Shown: piece after piece, positions 1 to 9,293 of the stretch | Numbering within the stretch: position 1 is the stretch's first letter | Layout: every line of letters begins with the position of its first letter | Source: Bacteroidales bacterium WCE2008 | GTDB lineage: Bacteria > Bacteroidota > Bacteroidia > Bacteroidales > UBA932 | Length of the DNA stretch: 64,000 nucleotides | NCBI GenBank assembly: GCA_900167925.1 | Contig: FUZM01000003.1 | Span: forward strand, 124,001-188,000 | Reading direction: 5' to 3' | Notes under the pieces: generated by a model | Told to the model about the DNA's origin: nothing | Seen by the model: only the letters and a program-made list of their open reading frames with translations | The model's database searches: none | Program-made: the position numbers and the translations under genes

Positions 1-47
1 TCCGGCAGCAGTTCATGGATCTTGTCTGTAAACCTCTTTCTCATCAT
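1..47 (-). CDS. N-terminus of an unidentified gene running off the left edge
   Basis: On the minus strand an ATG at 45-47, or the next one at 42-44, opens a frame that stays open to position 1 and reads MMRKRFTDKIHELLP. An A-rich stretch lies just before the start, as is common in this phylum. Only 15 residues are visible, so no function can be assigned. It would be the next gene after DUF3078 on the same strand, separated from it by the palindrome at 55-191. It could be a chance open frame. Confidence 0.4.
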   Translation of the reverse strand, partial: MMRKRFTDKIHELLP

Positions 48-54
48 CTTTTTT

Positions 55-191
55 TTTAGGAAGAAGCTGATACAGGTCCTGAAGCTACGCACCTTCGGTG
101 CTATCCTTCCCAGCCTGACGGCTGGGCCCCTCCCGCTCACGATGGCCGCGGGCGGCCACGGCTTCAGGACCTGTATCAGCTTCTTCCTAAA
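55..191. repeat. 137-bp palindromic element with three internal hairpins
   Basis: Arms at 55-85 and 161-191 are perfect 31-bp reverse complements. The 75-nt centre contains three further perfect hairpins: 89-93/97-101 (5 bp), 109-115/120-126 (7 bp) and 143-148/153-158 (6 bp). Folded, this is a long basal stem closing a junction with three short arms. It lies between the end of DUF3078 and the start of the partial minus-strand gene. No T-run follows the stem on either strand, so it is not a classical intrinsic terminator. It may be a dispersed miniature element or a structured RNA. Confidence 0.85.
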
Positions 192-200
192 TATCCAATA

Positions 201-1235
201 TTATTTGGAAGCGAAGGTGTATGTAAAGCCGAACTGAAGGGCTTCAGAGAACTGGACGAGACGGCGGCCTGCCGGATGATCCTCGTCCACGATACGTACC
301 GTATCATCATAGATAAGGTTCGTCGTGATGTTCAGGCTGAAGTACTTGGCCAATTTCCACATGAGACGGTTGTCCCAGTTGATACGGAGATTGCCAGGAT
401 GGTCGAGATAGTTCGAGAACAGAATGAGCTGGGTCGAACCCTCGAAATTATCATTGACCTTGACCTTGGCCACAGCCTTGAGCTGGGCACCGAACTCGAA
501 CCTTGCCGGACGATACCAGCTTCCTTCCGGAGTACCTTCTACATTCTCGTAAGCCTTCTTGAGCTTCATACCATAGTTGCTTCGGAGAGCCTCGTCAGAC
601 ACGATGGTGAAGCCACCGGTAAGAGGCGCGAAGTTTACCACGAGCCAGCCATTCTCATTAGGCTTCCAGTCAATACCGAGACCGAGGGTCACGATAGCCG
701 GGGAGAAGAATCCGGACTTGAGAGTCCTGGCTGCCTTCCAGTCAGCCTTTGAAGGATTCTCCACGGATGGAGTGCCGTAGAGATAACCGTTGTTGAACTG
801 GTTGAGGAAAGTAAAGGTTGCAGAATAGTCAAGAGTCTTGGTGGCCTTCATGCCCCATGTGCTTTCAAAAAGCATACGGTCTTTGTTCTTCTGGACGATA
901 GGCTTGTCCTCGGAATACATGAAACCGTAATCAAGCTGGAGACGGTTCTTCCAGTGGATGTTATCCTTGGAATAATCAGCATTGGCATCAACGTAGGCAC
1001 TGAGAGTGACGTTGTTGATACCTCCCTTGGCCCAGTTCGAGAATGAGCTCTGGACAAAGTTGAGCTGTGTCATCATTGACTTCTTCCAGTAGTTTGGCTT
1101 AACCACCGGTGCCTCAGCTTTCGGGGCACCTGCAATAGCTGAAGCAGCCTCTTCGGCCGCCTTCTGCGCATCGGTCTGCGCGAATGCAGGCATGAAAGCC
1201 AGCACCGCAGCGATAGTTACAATCAGTTTCTTCAT
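201..1235 (-). CDS. DUF3078 domain protein, predicted outer-membrane or periplasmic
   Basis: A 344-residue protein with a clear signal peptide (residues 1-19, ending AFA-Q). The body matches the DUF3078 family of Bacteroidota: an early NYWKKS segment, alternating aromatic and polar residues, and a C-terminal FGFTYTF strand, consistent with a beta-barrel. The function of the family is unknown. It starts 16 bp after the proS stop on the same strand, so it is probably co-transcribed with proS. The 137-bp palindrome follows its stop codon. Family assignment is by recognition of sequence style, not by search. Confidence 0.8.
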   Translation of the reverse strand: MKKLIVTIAAVLAFMPAFAQTDAQKAAEEAASAIAGAPKAEAPVVKPNYWKKSMMTQLNFVQSSFSNWAKGGINNVTLSAYVDANADYSKDNIHWKNRLQLDYGFMYSEDKPIVQKNKDRMLFESTWGMKATKTLDYSATFTFLNQFNNGYLYGTPSVENPSKADWKAARTLKSGFFSPAIVTLGLGIDWKPNENGWLVVNFAPLTGGFTIVSDEALRSNYGMKLKKAYENVEGTPEGSWYRPARFEFGAQLKAVAKVKVNDNFEGSTQLILFSNYLDHPGNLRINWDNRLMWKLAKYFSLNITTNLIYDDTVRIVDEDHPAGRRLVQFSEALQFGFTYTFASK

Positions 1236-1251
1236 AATTTATAATTATAGT

Positions 1252-2730
1252 TTAATATGAGATAGCAAAGACAACTCTCTGCTTTGAAGGTTTTCCAGAA
1301 TAGATGTCGACACCCTCCTCCTCGCAGACATAACTGTCCACAGGGATGCAGCGGATGGTAGCCTTAGTCTCGTCCTTGATCTTCTGCTCGGTCTCGGCAG
1401 TGCCGTCCCAGTGGCAGAGAAGGAACTTGCCGGTTCCGATCTTCTCTTTGAACTCCTCCCAGCTGTCGCATTTCTCGACATTCTCGTCGCGGAACTTGAG
1501 AGCCTTATTGTAGATATTCTTCTGGATATCGTCGAGAAGTCCGGCGATATGCTCCTCGATGCCGTCGAGATTCATGGTCACCTTCTCGAGAGTATCGCGG
1601 CGGTGTACCTCCACGGTACCGTTCTCGATGTCGCGAGGGCCCATTGCAAGGCGTACAGGGACGCCCTTGAGCTCCCACTCTGCGAACTTGAATCCAGGAC
1701 GGAGGGTGTCGCGGTCGTCGATCTTGACTGAATGGCCATTAGCCTCGAGATTCTTCTTGATTTCCTCCATGCGCGCGATGATTGCGTCATGCTCCTCCGG
1801 TTTGCGGAAGATAGGGACCATCACGACCTGGATAGGCGCGAGAGCCGGAGGCAGAACGAGACCGTTGTCGTCTCCGTGAGCCATGATGAGGGCACCCATA
1901 AGTCGGGTGGAAACGCCCCATGAGGTAGCCCAGACATACTGCTGCTTACCCTCTTTGTCGGTATATGTAACGTCGAATGACTTCGCGAAGTTCTGGCCGA
2001 GGAAGTGGGAAGTACCGGCCTGGAGGGCCTTTCCGTCCTGCATCATGGCCTCGATCGTCATTGTATCGAGAGCACCGGCGAAACGCTCGTTAGGGCTCTT
2101 GTGGCCGACGATAACCGGAAGGGCCATCGAGTTGCGGGCGAAGTCAGCATATACGTTGACCATACGCTGCTTCTCCTCCTGAGCCTCCTCTGCGGTAGCA
2201 TGTGCGGTATGTCCCTCCTGCCAGAGGAATTCGGCGGTACGGAGGAAGAGTCTTGTCCTCATCTCCCAGCGTACCACGTTGGCCCACTGGTTGCAGAGGA
2301 TTGGAAGGTCTCTCCATGAAGTGATCCAGTTCTTGTATGTGCTCCAGATGATTGTCTCGGAGGTAGGACGTACCACGAGCTCTTCCTCGAGCTTGGCTTC
2401 CGGATCCACTACCACACCCTTTCCGTCCGGGTCGTTCATGAGGCGGTGGTGGGTAACCACGGCACACTCCTTTGCGAATCCGGCTACATGCTCGGCCTCG
2501 CGGCTGAAGAATGACTTAGGGATGAACAGAGGGAAATATGCATTCTGATGTCCTGTTGCCTTGAATTTATCGTCGAGGATACGCTGCATTTTTTCCCAGA
2601 TAGCGTATCCGTAAGGTTTGATTACCATGCAGCCCCTGACCGGAGACTGTTCCGCCAAGTCGGCTTTTACAACGAGATCGTTGTACCACTGAGAGTAATT
2701 AACCGACCTTTTCGTAATCTGATCTGCCAT
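1252..2730 (-). CDS. proS: prolyl-tRNA synthetase (archaeal/eukaryotic-type)
   Basis: A 492-residue class II aminoacyl-tRNA synthetase that charges tRNA-Pro in the cytoplasm. The motif-2 region [20 protein letters not shown] and the TSHFLGQNF segment are typical of ProRS. Length and lack of the long bacterial editing insertion indicate the shorter archaeal/eukaryotic-type form used by Bacteroidota. The C-terminal part (from about residue 285) carries the anticodon-binding fold followed by the extra C-terminal domain of this type. A -7-like element lies at 2837-2844 and DUF3078 follows 16 bp downstream. Nothing looks damaged. Confidence 0.97.
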   Translation of the reverse strand: MADQITKRSVNYSQWYNDLVVKADLAEQSPVRGCMVIKPYGYAIWEKMQRILDDKFKATGHQNAYFPLFIPKSFFSREAEHVAGFAKECAVVTHHRLMNDPDGKGVVVDPEAKLEEELVVRPTSETIIWSTYKNWITSWRDLPILCNQWANVVRWEMRTRLFLRTAEFLWQEGHTAHATAEEAQEEKQRMVNVYADFARNSMALPVIVGHKSPNERFAGALDTMTIEAMMQDGKALQAGTSHFLGQNFAKSFDVTYTDKEGKQQYVWATSWGVSTRLMGALIMAHGDDNGLVLPPALAPIQVVMVPIFRKPEEHDAIIARMEEIKKNLEANGHSVKIDDRDTLRPGFKFAEWELKGVPVRLAMGPRDIENGTVEVHRRDTLEKVTMNLDGIEEHIAGLLDDIQKNIYNKALKFRDENVEKCDSWEEFKEKIGTGKFLLCHWDGTAETEQKIKDETKATIRCIPVDSYVCEEEGVDIYSGKPSKQRVVFAISY

Positions 2731-2836
2731 TTTCTTTGATTATAATAATTTATTCCAAGATGATTTTAAACCATGTACCAAATAAAAGGTACGATAATTG
2801 CATAAAGCATCTTAAATCTTCGCTTTTTTGCGAAGA

Positions 2837-2844
2837 CAAAGATA
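2837..2844 (-). promoter_or_regulatory. candidate -7 box for proS
   Basis: Reads TATCTTTG on the minus strand, matching TAnnTTTG, about 107 bp before the proS start. No good -33 TTTG is visible at the expected distance. A 7-bp hairpin (2817-2823/2830-2836) lies at the likely transcription start. Confidence 0.35.
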
Positions 2845-2875
2845 CAAATTTTATTTATATATAGGAGATACAGTT

Positions 2876-4231
2876 ATGAAAACCAACATTCTGACATTGT
2901 CTGTGCTGCTTTTGGCCGTCAGCGCCTGCGGTACGGCAAACCAGTTAGCTTCCTCCGGCCAGCGCTTCGAGGATGGTATCTACTATACACCATCCGAAGA
3001 CGAACTGATAACCACCTCCGACCAGGAGGTACAGAATCTGGTAGCTGAAACAAGCGCATCTGAGATATACAGAGTAAGAGACCTCGGCGATACAGTCGTG
3101 ATCAGCAGTGAGAACCCTGTCACAATCGTTACCGCCCCGGATATCGACATCTGGATGGGCTATACCCCGTATAGCTGGGCTTATTCATCATGGAACTACT
3201 GGTATTATTCGCCATGGCGTTACGACCCTTGGTACTATAGTTCATGGTATTATTCACCATGGCACTATGACCCTTGGTATTACACATCATGGTATTATGA
3301 TCCGTGGTACTACAGCCCGTGGTACTACGATTCATGGTATTATTCCGGACCGTACTGGCACCATCACTACCGTCCATACTGGTATCGTAGCCACTATTAC
3401 GACTACTATGGCGGATACTATGGTTACTACGGATACGGCGGATACCATAGGTATCACAGGGACCTGATCCGCGAAGGAGGCTATGCCGGCCACTACTACG
3501 GAAGCAGGAACCTTACTACCAACTCAGGCAGGAGCACATACAACAGGCGTGCGGACGCAATGGGCGTAACCCGCAGCGGAGTCAGCGCGACCAGAAGGTC
3601 CGGCTCAAGTGCTACGAGGTCTTCAGTTTCGACCAAGTCTTCAGGCACCAGGACTTCCGCCAGGGCTGCCACCAGGACGTCAAGTTCTTCCAGCATGAGG
3701 AATACGGCTTCTGCAACCAGAAGCTCAGGATCCTCAGCTACACGTAGTTCTGGATCATCAGCTACACGCAGCTCCGGATCATCTGCAACACGTAGTTCCG
3801 GTTCATCAGCAACTCGCAGCTCAGGTTCATCTTCGACCTGGAATTCCGGTTCTTCTACCAGAAACTCCGGTTCATCTGCTACCCGCAGCTCCGGTTCTTC
3901 TACCAGAAGCTCAGGATCATCAGCTACTCGCAGCTCAGGTTCTTCTTCAACCAGAAGTTCCGGCAGCTCGTCCTACAGAAGATCCTCAGGCAGTTCAAGC
4001 TCTTCTTCCACAAGAAGCAGCAGCTCATCATCTTCAGGTTACAGAAGCAGTGGCTCGACTTCGACCAGGAGCAGCGGCTCGACTTCAACCCGAAGCAGCA
4101 GTTCATCATCTTCTTCATCGTCCAGAAGCAGCTATTCCGGCGGATCTTCGAGATCCTCAGGCAGTAGCGGTTCTTCATCAAGGTCATCATCCGGCGGCGG
4201 ATCCTCAAGGTCAGGTGGCGGAAGGAGATAA
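2876..4231 (+). CDS. Trp/Tyr-rich and Ser/Arg/Thr-rich low-complexity lipoprotein
   Basis: The start at 2876 is chosen because it gives a lipoprotein signal (lipobox VSAC, Cys18) behind an AGGAGA-type site at 2863-2868; an upstream TTG would bury the signal. The 451-residue product has three parts: a moderately complex N-terminal region (20-90), a block of roughly residues 92-195 made of repeated PWYY/SWYYD units and then His/Tyr/Gly-rich sequence, and a tail from about 220 to the end built from RSSGSSAT-like repeats and poly-Ser. It should be exported and lipid-anchored. Function unknown; surface or cell-wall interaction is only a guess. The FadL-type barrel gene follows 19 bp downstream. 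Confidence 0.75.
   Translation: MKTNILTLSVLLLAVSACGTANQLASSGQRFEDGIYYTPSEDELITTSDQEVQNLVAETSASEIYRVRDLGDTVVISSENPVTIVTAPDIDIWMGYTPYSWAYSSWNYWYYSPWRYDPWYYSSWYYSPWHYDPWYYTSWYYDPWYYSPWYYDSWYYSGPYWHHHYRPYWYRSHYYDYYGGYYGYYGYGGYHRYHRDLIREGGYAGHYYGSRNLTTNSGRSTYNRRADAMGVTRSGVSATRRSGSSATRSSVSTKSSGTRTSARAATRTSSSSSMRNTASATRSSGSSATRSSGSSATRSSGSSATRSSGSSATRSSGSSSTWNSGSSTRNSGSSATRSSGSSTRSSGSSATRSSGSSSTRSSGSSSYRRSSGSSSSSSTRSSSSSSSGYRSSGSTSTRSSGSTSTRSSSSSSSSSSRSSYSGGSSRSSGSSGSSSRSSSGGGSSRSGGGRR
3713..3970 (+). repeat. 24-bp coding tandem repeat (SGSSATRS units)
   Basis: In-frame degenerate repeats of 8 codons, about ten copies, some shortened or changed (ATRS to STWN or STRN). Because units are 24 bp, slippage would change protein length without frameshift. 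Confidence 0.75.
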
Positions 4232-4250
4232 CTTATAAATAGAAAGCCTT

Positions 4251-5846
4251 ATGAAAAAAATAGTAATAACCTCAATTCTTGCGTTCGCGGCACTAGGTGC
4301 CGGAGCGCAGACAGCGTACGACGCGATGACCTTCAGCGAGAACAACTACTCGGGAACGGCCAGAACTATTGCAATGGGAAATGCCTTTACCGCGCTTGGC
4401 GGTGACCTCGGTTCATACGGGATCAACCCTGCCGGCTCTGCGGTTAACAGGTATTCCCAGATTTCCTTCACCCCGAACCTGTCCAGCCTGAGCTCCTCTT
4501 CGGAATATTTCGCCAATCCTATGGATAATGCGGCAAGAGGAACGACGAGCCATACGGACATGACAAGATTCTATCTGTCCAACGTCGGCGGTAGTACTTA
4601 TATCGATCTCCGTCAAAGATACGGACTCAAAGGCATCTCCTTCGGTTTCGTGGTCAATATGACCAACAACATGGCCGAGAAGTATGTCGGAAGAGGATTA
4701 AATGACTATACCTCTTATCTTGGTCAGCTGGCGTCCGGACTCAACGGTTACGCTTCGTCCAACCTTGACAAAGAGAACGCCTTCAACAACCCGGACATAG
4801 CCTGGAGAGAGATCGTCGCCTGGAAATCCGGCATGATATCCAACCTGAACAATAATCAGGAGGACTATATCGGAGCTACTGAGAAAGTGACTGACAGTAA
4901 TGGAAATATCGGACTCGGCGGCACTCTGGATCAGGCATTCCGCAGAAGAACTCACGGTTCAAAACGCGATCTCTTGTTCAATATGGGTTTCAATGTCTCT
5001 GATATGTTCTATTTCGGAGGCAACATCGGAATTACTTCTTTCAGCATGAAGTATGACGAGTATATCCATGAGATCGCCTGCAACCCGGACGACTTCCCTA
5101 ACGAATTCAGCACCGGTACCACCAACTTCGACAGAATGATGATCAGGAATTCTTACTCTGCCGACGGAACAGGTATCTACGGAAAATTCGGCGCAATCTT
5201 CGTCCCGATAAAAGAACTCCGCTTCGGAATGGCCATCCAGACTCCTACTCTCGTCAACATTAACGAGACATGGCAGACATATGGAGAGATCGACTATACT
5301 GACTCCCGATATGACGGATGGAAGAAGTCACCTCTAGGCGAATATGAATACGAACTTGTTTCCCCATTCAGATTCAACGCCGGTATGGCGTTCAACTTCG
5401 GAATTGGAGTAGTCAGCGCTGACTACGAAGTCGTCGACTACAAAACGATGAGATTCCGCAACAGAGATGGATACTCTTCCGCCAGCTTCGAAGGGCCGAA
5501 CCAGGATATCAAAGACCTTATGACTATATCCAATTCGCTGCGTGTCGGCATGGAGATCAAACCGGTTCCTTCGTTTGCGATTCGCGCCGGATACAGTTTC
5601 GCCACATCTCCTGAAAAAGAATTGGAAAACAACTTCAAAGCTCTTTACCAGACTGCGTCATTCGGTCTCGGATACAGCAGCAACGGCTCCTTCTTCTGGG
5701 ATGCGGCCATCAGGGGATCCTTCAAGCCTGACCTGTATACCACGCTCTATGAAGACTACATCGAAGATAAAAATATAGCTTCCCCTGAGATCCGTACAAA
5801 AACCAACATAGTTGATTTTGTAATGACATTCGGGTGGAGATTCTAA
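4251..5846 (+). CDS. OmpP1/FadL-type outer-membrane transport protein
   Basis: A 531-residue protein with a signal peptide (1-19, GAGA-Q) followed by the segment ARTIAMGNAFTALGGDLGSY, which with the following GINPAG is the N-terminal signature of the Bacteroidota FadL/OmpP1-like family. The rest alternates aromatic and glycine-rich strands and ends in Phe (FGWRF), as expected of an outer-membrane barrel. FadL relatives admit hydrophobic molecules; the substrate here is unknown. It follows the low-complexity lipoprotein by 19 bp and overlaps the convergent WbqC-family gene by 4 bp. Confidence 0.85.
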   Translation: MKKIVITSILAFAALGAGAQTAYDAMTFSENNYSGTARTIAMGNAFTALGGDLGSYGINPAGSAVNRYSQISFTPNLSSLSSSSEYFANPMDNAARGTTSHTDMTRFYLSNVGGSTYIDLRQRYGLKGISFGFVVNMTNNMAEKYVGRGLNDYTSYLGQLASGLNGYASSNLDKENAFNNPDIAWREIVAWKSGMISNLNNNQEDYIGATEKVTDSNGNIGLGGTLDQAFRRRTHGSKRDLLFNMGFNVSDMFYFGGNIGITSFSMKYDEYIHEIACNPDDFPNEFSTGTTNFDRMMIRNSYSADGTGIYGKFGAIFVPIKELRFGMAIQTPTLVNINETWQTYGEIDYTDSRYDGWKKSPLGEYEYELVSPFRFNAGMAFNFGIGVVSADYEVVDYKTMRFRNRDGYSSASFEGPNQDIKDLMTISNSLRVGMEIKPVPSFAIRAGYSFATSPEKELENNFKALYQTASFGLGYSSNGSFFWDAAIRGSFKPDLYTTLYEDYIEDKNIASPEIRTKTNIVDFVMTFGWRF

Positions 5847-6493
5847 AGTCTCTTGAGATAAAGAATTGAATCAGGACCTTCGTTGAAGAGAAGGTCTATC
5901 ACAGATAAATCTGGAACAAAGCCATACTTTCCGGCAAAGACCTGGAAGTATGGCTTTTCCAGTTGCAGGTCCTTGAGAATGGTATTCGGCTTTTTCGGAT
6001 GGATGATTTCCCTGTAGTCGTCCTCCCCTGCCGGGAACGGGAGGTATGAGTCGGTAAAACCTATTTCAGCGGCGACGCCGGTCTTGTCCAGAAGATACTC
6101 TATGAGCTTCAGGTCAAGCTCCCACAATGTCTCCGGACGACTCTCCAGAATGGAGAATATATCATCCCTGTAATATTCAAAATATGCAGAAGTAAGATAA
6201 GCGGAGTCAATGGCTCTCTCCGTACGCTGGATCCATGGAGTCGTATATTCGACCTTGATTTCAGTAATGGGAAGCCGGAAAGTGCCGCCTTCATGGACGA
6301 CCGGAACAGAAAGGCTTTCCACCCCGTTTGAAGTATAGATACGGCATCTGTTGCGATAGCTCTGCTTCTGGTAATTCTCGCAAGCTTCAAGCACTGGCTT
6401 AGACGGAATTACCCTGTCCGGAGACAGGGTAAGATCTTTCGCAACCGCCGCGAACCATGATACGGGCGGGAAATATGCCGTAGAGAGTAACAC
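5843..6493 (-). CDS. WbqC family protein
   Basis: A 216-residue protein of the WbqC-like family: N-terminal LLSTAYFPPVSWF, then the NRCRI and LSVPVVH segments characteristic of the family. Members occur in polysaccharide loci and in Bacteroidota next to lpx genes; their biochemical role is unsettled. The start codon shares its base with the lpxA stop region at 6493, so translation is probably coupled, making it the last gene of lpxD-lpxC-lpxA-WbqC. It overlaps the convergent barrel gene by 4 bp. A link to lipid A or O-antigen assembly is inferred from position only. Confidence 0.85.
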   Translation of the reverse strand: MLLSTAYFPPVSWFAAVAKDLTLSPDRVIPSKPVLEACENYQKQSYRNRCRIYTSNGVESLSVPVVHEGGTFRLPITEIKVEYTTPWIQRTERAIDSAYLTSAYFEYYRDDIFSILESRPETLWELDLKLIEYLLDKTGVAAEIGFTDSYLPFPAGEDDYREIIHPKKPNTILKDLQLEKPYFQVFAGKYGFVPDLSVIDLLFNEGPDSILYLKRL

Positions 6494-7305
6494 TATTCCA
6501 TTACGCCTTTTTCGTTTCCGAGACCGGCGCGGACGATACCTCTCTTGGAGTTGCGGATGAAGTTGAGGATATTGTCCCTTTCCTCTGACTGAGGGAAGCC
6601 CTGCTCAACCTTGGCGCAGCCGTCGGACACATTGAGTCCCTGGAAATAGATGGTATCGTAGATATCCTTGATATTGCGAATAGACTCGGAAGAGAAACCC
6701 CTTCTGCGAAGTCCTACGATATTGACACCTGCATAGATGATAGGCTCGCGTCCGCAGATTGAATAAGGAGGGATATCCTTGTTGATTCTTGAACCGCCGC
6801 CGATCATTGCATGACGTCCGATCTTGGTGAACTGGTGCACGAGGGTACCGCCGCCAAGGATTGCCCAGTCTTCGATGTCGGTCTCACCTGCGATGCCGGA
6901 GTGGCTTACAAGGATGCAATGGTTGCCGACTGTACAGTCATGGGCGATATGGACATATGACATTATGAGAGTATCGTTACCGACCTTGGTCACGCATTTG
7001 CCGCTGGCCTTGGTACCACGGTTGATGGTAGCGCACTCACGGATAGTGACACGGTCGCCGATTTCGACATAGGTGATTTCACCGTCGAATTTCAGGTCCT
7101 GAGGAACAGCTCCGACTACAGCACCCGGGAAGACTTCGCAGTCCTTGCCGAGTGTTACATATTTATAGATTACAGCATTAGGATGAATCTTGCAGCCGTC
7201 ACCGATGGTAACGTCATCATCAATGAAAGCAAAAGGGCCGACTTCTACGTTGTCGCCGAGTTTTGCCTTAGGGCTGACGAATGCAAGAGGATGGATGTTA
7301 TTCAT
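6493..7305 (-). CDS. lpxA: UDP-N-acetylglucosamine acyltransferase
   Basis: A 270-residue left-handed beta-helix acyltransferase catalysing the first step of lipid A synthesis: 3-hydroxyacyl transfer from ACP to O-3 of UDP-GlcNAc. Hexapeptide repeats run from the N-terminus to about residue 190; the GAVPQDLKF and AHDCTVGNHC segments are typical of LpxA and the latter contains the catalytic His. The C-terminal helical part contains GLRRRGFS. It lies 8 bp downstream of lpxC and touches the WbqC-family gene, so it is in the lpx operon. Confidence 0.97.
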   Translation of the reverse strand: MNNIHPLAFVSPKAKLGDNVEVGPFAFIDDDVTIGDGCKIHPNAVIYKYVTLGKDCEVFPGAVVGAVPQDLKFDGEITYVEIGDRVTIRECATINRGTKASGKCVTKVGNDTLIMSYVHIAHDCTVGNHCILVSHSGIAGETDIEDWAILGGGTLVHQFTKIGRHAMIGGGSRINKDIPPYSICGREPIIYAGVNIVGLRRRGFSSESIRNIKDIYDTIYFQGLNVSDGCAKVEQGFPQSEERDNILNFIRNSKRGIVRAGLGNEKGVME

Positions 7306-7313
7306 TTCGTTCT

Positions 7314-8222
7314 TTATTTTACCTCTGAAAGCAGCTTCCTTACCGCTTTCGCCGCATTTGTATTAATAGTATGTCCCGGTTTGAAGGCGGAGATATCTGC
7401 TTTGAGGAAGCCTCCTGAGAGTCTCAGGTCTCCTATAAGATCAAGCAGTTTGTGCCTGCCGCACTCATTAGGGAAATGAAGTTCCAGATTGTTGAGATAG
7501 CCGTCACCGGTGATCTCGAGTTTCGGACGGTTCATGCTGGCCGACATACGGTCGAGCTGCTCCTCCGATACAGGGTACTCTACGATGACGATCGCATTGT
7601 CCACGTCGCCGCCCTTGATAAGGTTGTTGGCGAAAAGATACTCGATCTCATGGAAGAAGACGAAAGTACGGCAAGGACCGATCTGGCGGGCATAATCGCC
7701 GCCCTCTCGCCACTGCACCTCCTGGACTCCGAGAACCTTGGATCCGAAATCCAGGGTTGCTTCATAATGAGTCTTCTCCGAAGGTTCCAGCCTGATCCAT
7801 GAACCCGTCTGGGCATCTCGTATATCAATAGTTTCTTTAATCTCGATATATTTGCGTTCTGCCGTCTGCACCTTGAGTCCGTCTTTCTGGAAAGCTTCCA
7901 CATAGAAGCGGGCGCTTCCGTCAAGGATTGGGACCTCTACATTGTCGATCTCGACTATGGCGTTGTCGACTCCCATACCTGTAAGAGCGGACATAAGATG
8001 CTCTATAGTATGGACTTCAACCCCATTGGATGATATGGTGGTGCTGCGCGCAGTATTCGTCACGTTCTCGGCGAGAGCAGGGATTTCGACCCCGACATCA
8101 GTTCTCCGGAAAATGACTCCGGTATTCTCAGGCGCAGGGCAAACCGTCATGTGTGAGACTGTCCCGGTATGCAGTCCCTTGCCTTCGAATGTATATGAAT
8201 TATTAAGTGTCTGCTGACGCAT
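7314..8222 (-). CDS. lpxC: UDP-3-O-acyl-GlcNAc deacetylase, stand-alone
   Basis: A 302-residue zinc deacetylase carrying out the committed step of lipid A synthesis. Expected residues are present: TIEHL (catalytic Glu74, zinc His75), RHKLLDLIGD (zinc His257 and Asp261) and the catalytic His284 in GHTINTN. In most Bacteroidota LpxC is fused to a C-terminal FabZ dehydratase (about 460 residues in total); here the frame stops right after the deacetylase and lpxA begins 8 bp later. It has its own -7 box at 8254-8261. FabZ is encoded elsewhere (42174-42596). Confidence 0.97.
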   Translation of the reverse strand: MRQQTLNNSYTFEGKGLHTGTVSHMTVCPAPENTGVIFRRTDVGVEIPALAENVTNTARSTTISSNGVEVHTIEHLMSALTGMGVDNAIVEIDNVEVPILDGSARFYVEAFQKDGLKVQTAERKYIEIKETIDIRDAQTGSWIRLEPSEKTHYEATLDFGSKVLGVQEVQWREGGDYARQIGPCRTFVFFHEIEYLFANNLIKGGDVDNAIVIVEYPVSEEQLDRMSASMNRPKLEITGDGYLNNLELHFPNECGRHKLLDLIGDLRLSGGFLKADISAFKPGHTINTNAAKAVRKLLSEVK

Positions 8223-8253
8223 TATCTAAATATCGTTTCTATTTTTCGGACCG

Positions 8254-8261
8254 CAAAGATA
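8254..8261 (-). promoter_or_regulatory. candidate -7 box for lpxC-lpxA-WbqC
   Basis: TATCTTTG on the minus strand, 32 bp before the lpxC start, in the 61-bp gap after lpxD. No clear -33 TTTG is seen, so only the -7 element supports it. Confidence 0.4.
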
Positions 8262-8283
8262 GCAAAAAAATTTATAAGTCAAT

Positions 8284-9273
8284 CTATTCCAGTCCTGACT
8301 GCTTGAATTTGGCGTAGCTCTTCATGAAGTTACGCAGTGGCAAAGCCGGAGATCCGAGCAGCACCTGACCCGAAGTCTTGATGTTACCGATGACTCCGCA
8401 CTGGGCGGCCAACGTGGTATGGTCAGCGATAGTAAGATGGCCTGCGATTCCGACCTGGCCGGCAAGGATACAGTTCTTGCCGATCTTGGTGGATCCGGCG
8501 ATTCCGCACTGGGCGGCCATTACCGTGTTGTCTCCGATCTCGACATTATGGGCGATCTGGCAGAGATTGTCGATCTTGACGCCCTTGCCGAGAATCGTGG
8601 ATTCCATTTCAGCCCTGTCGATCGTGGTACCGGCGCCGATTTCGCAATTGTCGCCGATTACGACATTACCGAGATGCTCGATCTTCTCCCATGTACCGTC
8701 CGGCTGCGGAGCATTTCCGAAACCGTCAGAGCCGATAACGGCGTTTCCATGGATGATTACATTATCTCCAATAATCATACCCGGATATATGACTACACCC
8801 GGATAAATTATACAGTATTTGCCGATTTTTGTACCTTCGCCGATATACACGTTCTCATAGATCTTTGTATAAGATCCAATCGAGACATGTTTTCCGACAT
8901 ATGATTTGCTTCCGAGATATACTTTCTTGCCGAAGCGTGTTGAAAAATGCCAGACAGCGCCCCAGCCGCGATGGCGGCGATAGGCCTTTTTCTGGGCTGC
9001 TGAATATTTAAGCAGTTCAGCTATGGCTGAATAAGCGTTCTCGACCCTTATCATGGTCGGCTTAACCGGAGCCTTAGCCTCGAAATCCTTGTTTACAAGG
9101 AGAATAGTAGCTTCACAGGTATATACGAATTGCTCATATTTCGGATTGGCAAAAAAACATAGTTTGCCCGGCTTGCCGTGCTCTATTTTTGCAAATCCAT
9201 TAATCGTGGCGTTTTCATCACCGTCCACGGTCCCATTAAGGATTTTTGCAAGTTGCTTTGCTGTCAATTCCAT
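8284..9273 (-). CDS. lpxD: UDP-3-O-acylglucosamine N-acyltransferase
   Basis: A 329-residue acyltransferase that adds the N-linked hydroxyacyl chain in lipid A synthesis. The N-terminal LpxD uridine-binding domain (about 1-100) is followed by hexapeptide repeats. The GSDGFG segment and the IAHNVEIG repeat with the catalytic His are present. I start at 9273 (MELTAK) rather than 11 codons upstream because the -7 box at 9294-9301 lies between the two and would place the upstream start outside the transcript. It is first of the lpxD-lpxC-lpxA-WbqC series. Confidence 0.95.
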   Translation of the reverse strand: MELTAKQLAKILNGTVDGDENATINGFAKIEHGKPGKLCFFANPKYEQFVYTCEATILLVNKDFEAKAPVKPTMIRVENAYSAIAELLKYSAAQKKAYRRHRGWGAVWHFSTRFGKKVYLGSKSYVGKHVSIGSYTKIYENVYIGEGTKIGKYCIIYPGVVIYPGMIIGDNVIIHGNAVIGSDGFGNAPQPDGTWEKIEHLGNVVIGDNCEIGAGTTIDRAEMESTILGKGVKIDNLCQIAHNVEIGDNTVMAAQCGIAGSTKIGKNCILAGQVGIAGHLTIADHTTLAAQCGVIGNIKTSGQVLLGSPALPLRNFMKSYAKFKQSGLE

Positions 9274-9293
9274 ACTTTTTCCAATAATCTTTG

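Noticed and set aside
55..191. Intrinsic terminator for DUF3078
   Set aside because: The stem is followed by A-rich, not T-rich, sequence on the minus strand, and is far larger than a terminator.
55..191. Fold-back sequencing or assembly artefact
   Set aside because: A simple fold-back would be symmetric to the centre; here the 75-nt centre is asymmetric with its own hairpins. Not excluded entirely.
276..752. Long plus-strand open frame opposite DUF3078
   Set aside because: It lies wholly inside a well-supported minus-strand gene, has no homology-like motifs and is a codon-composition shadow.
2817..2836. Regulatory hairpin for proS
   Set aside because: The stem straddles the likely transcription start, so it would not form in the transcript.
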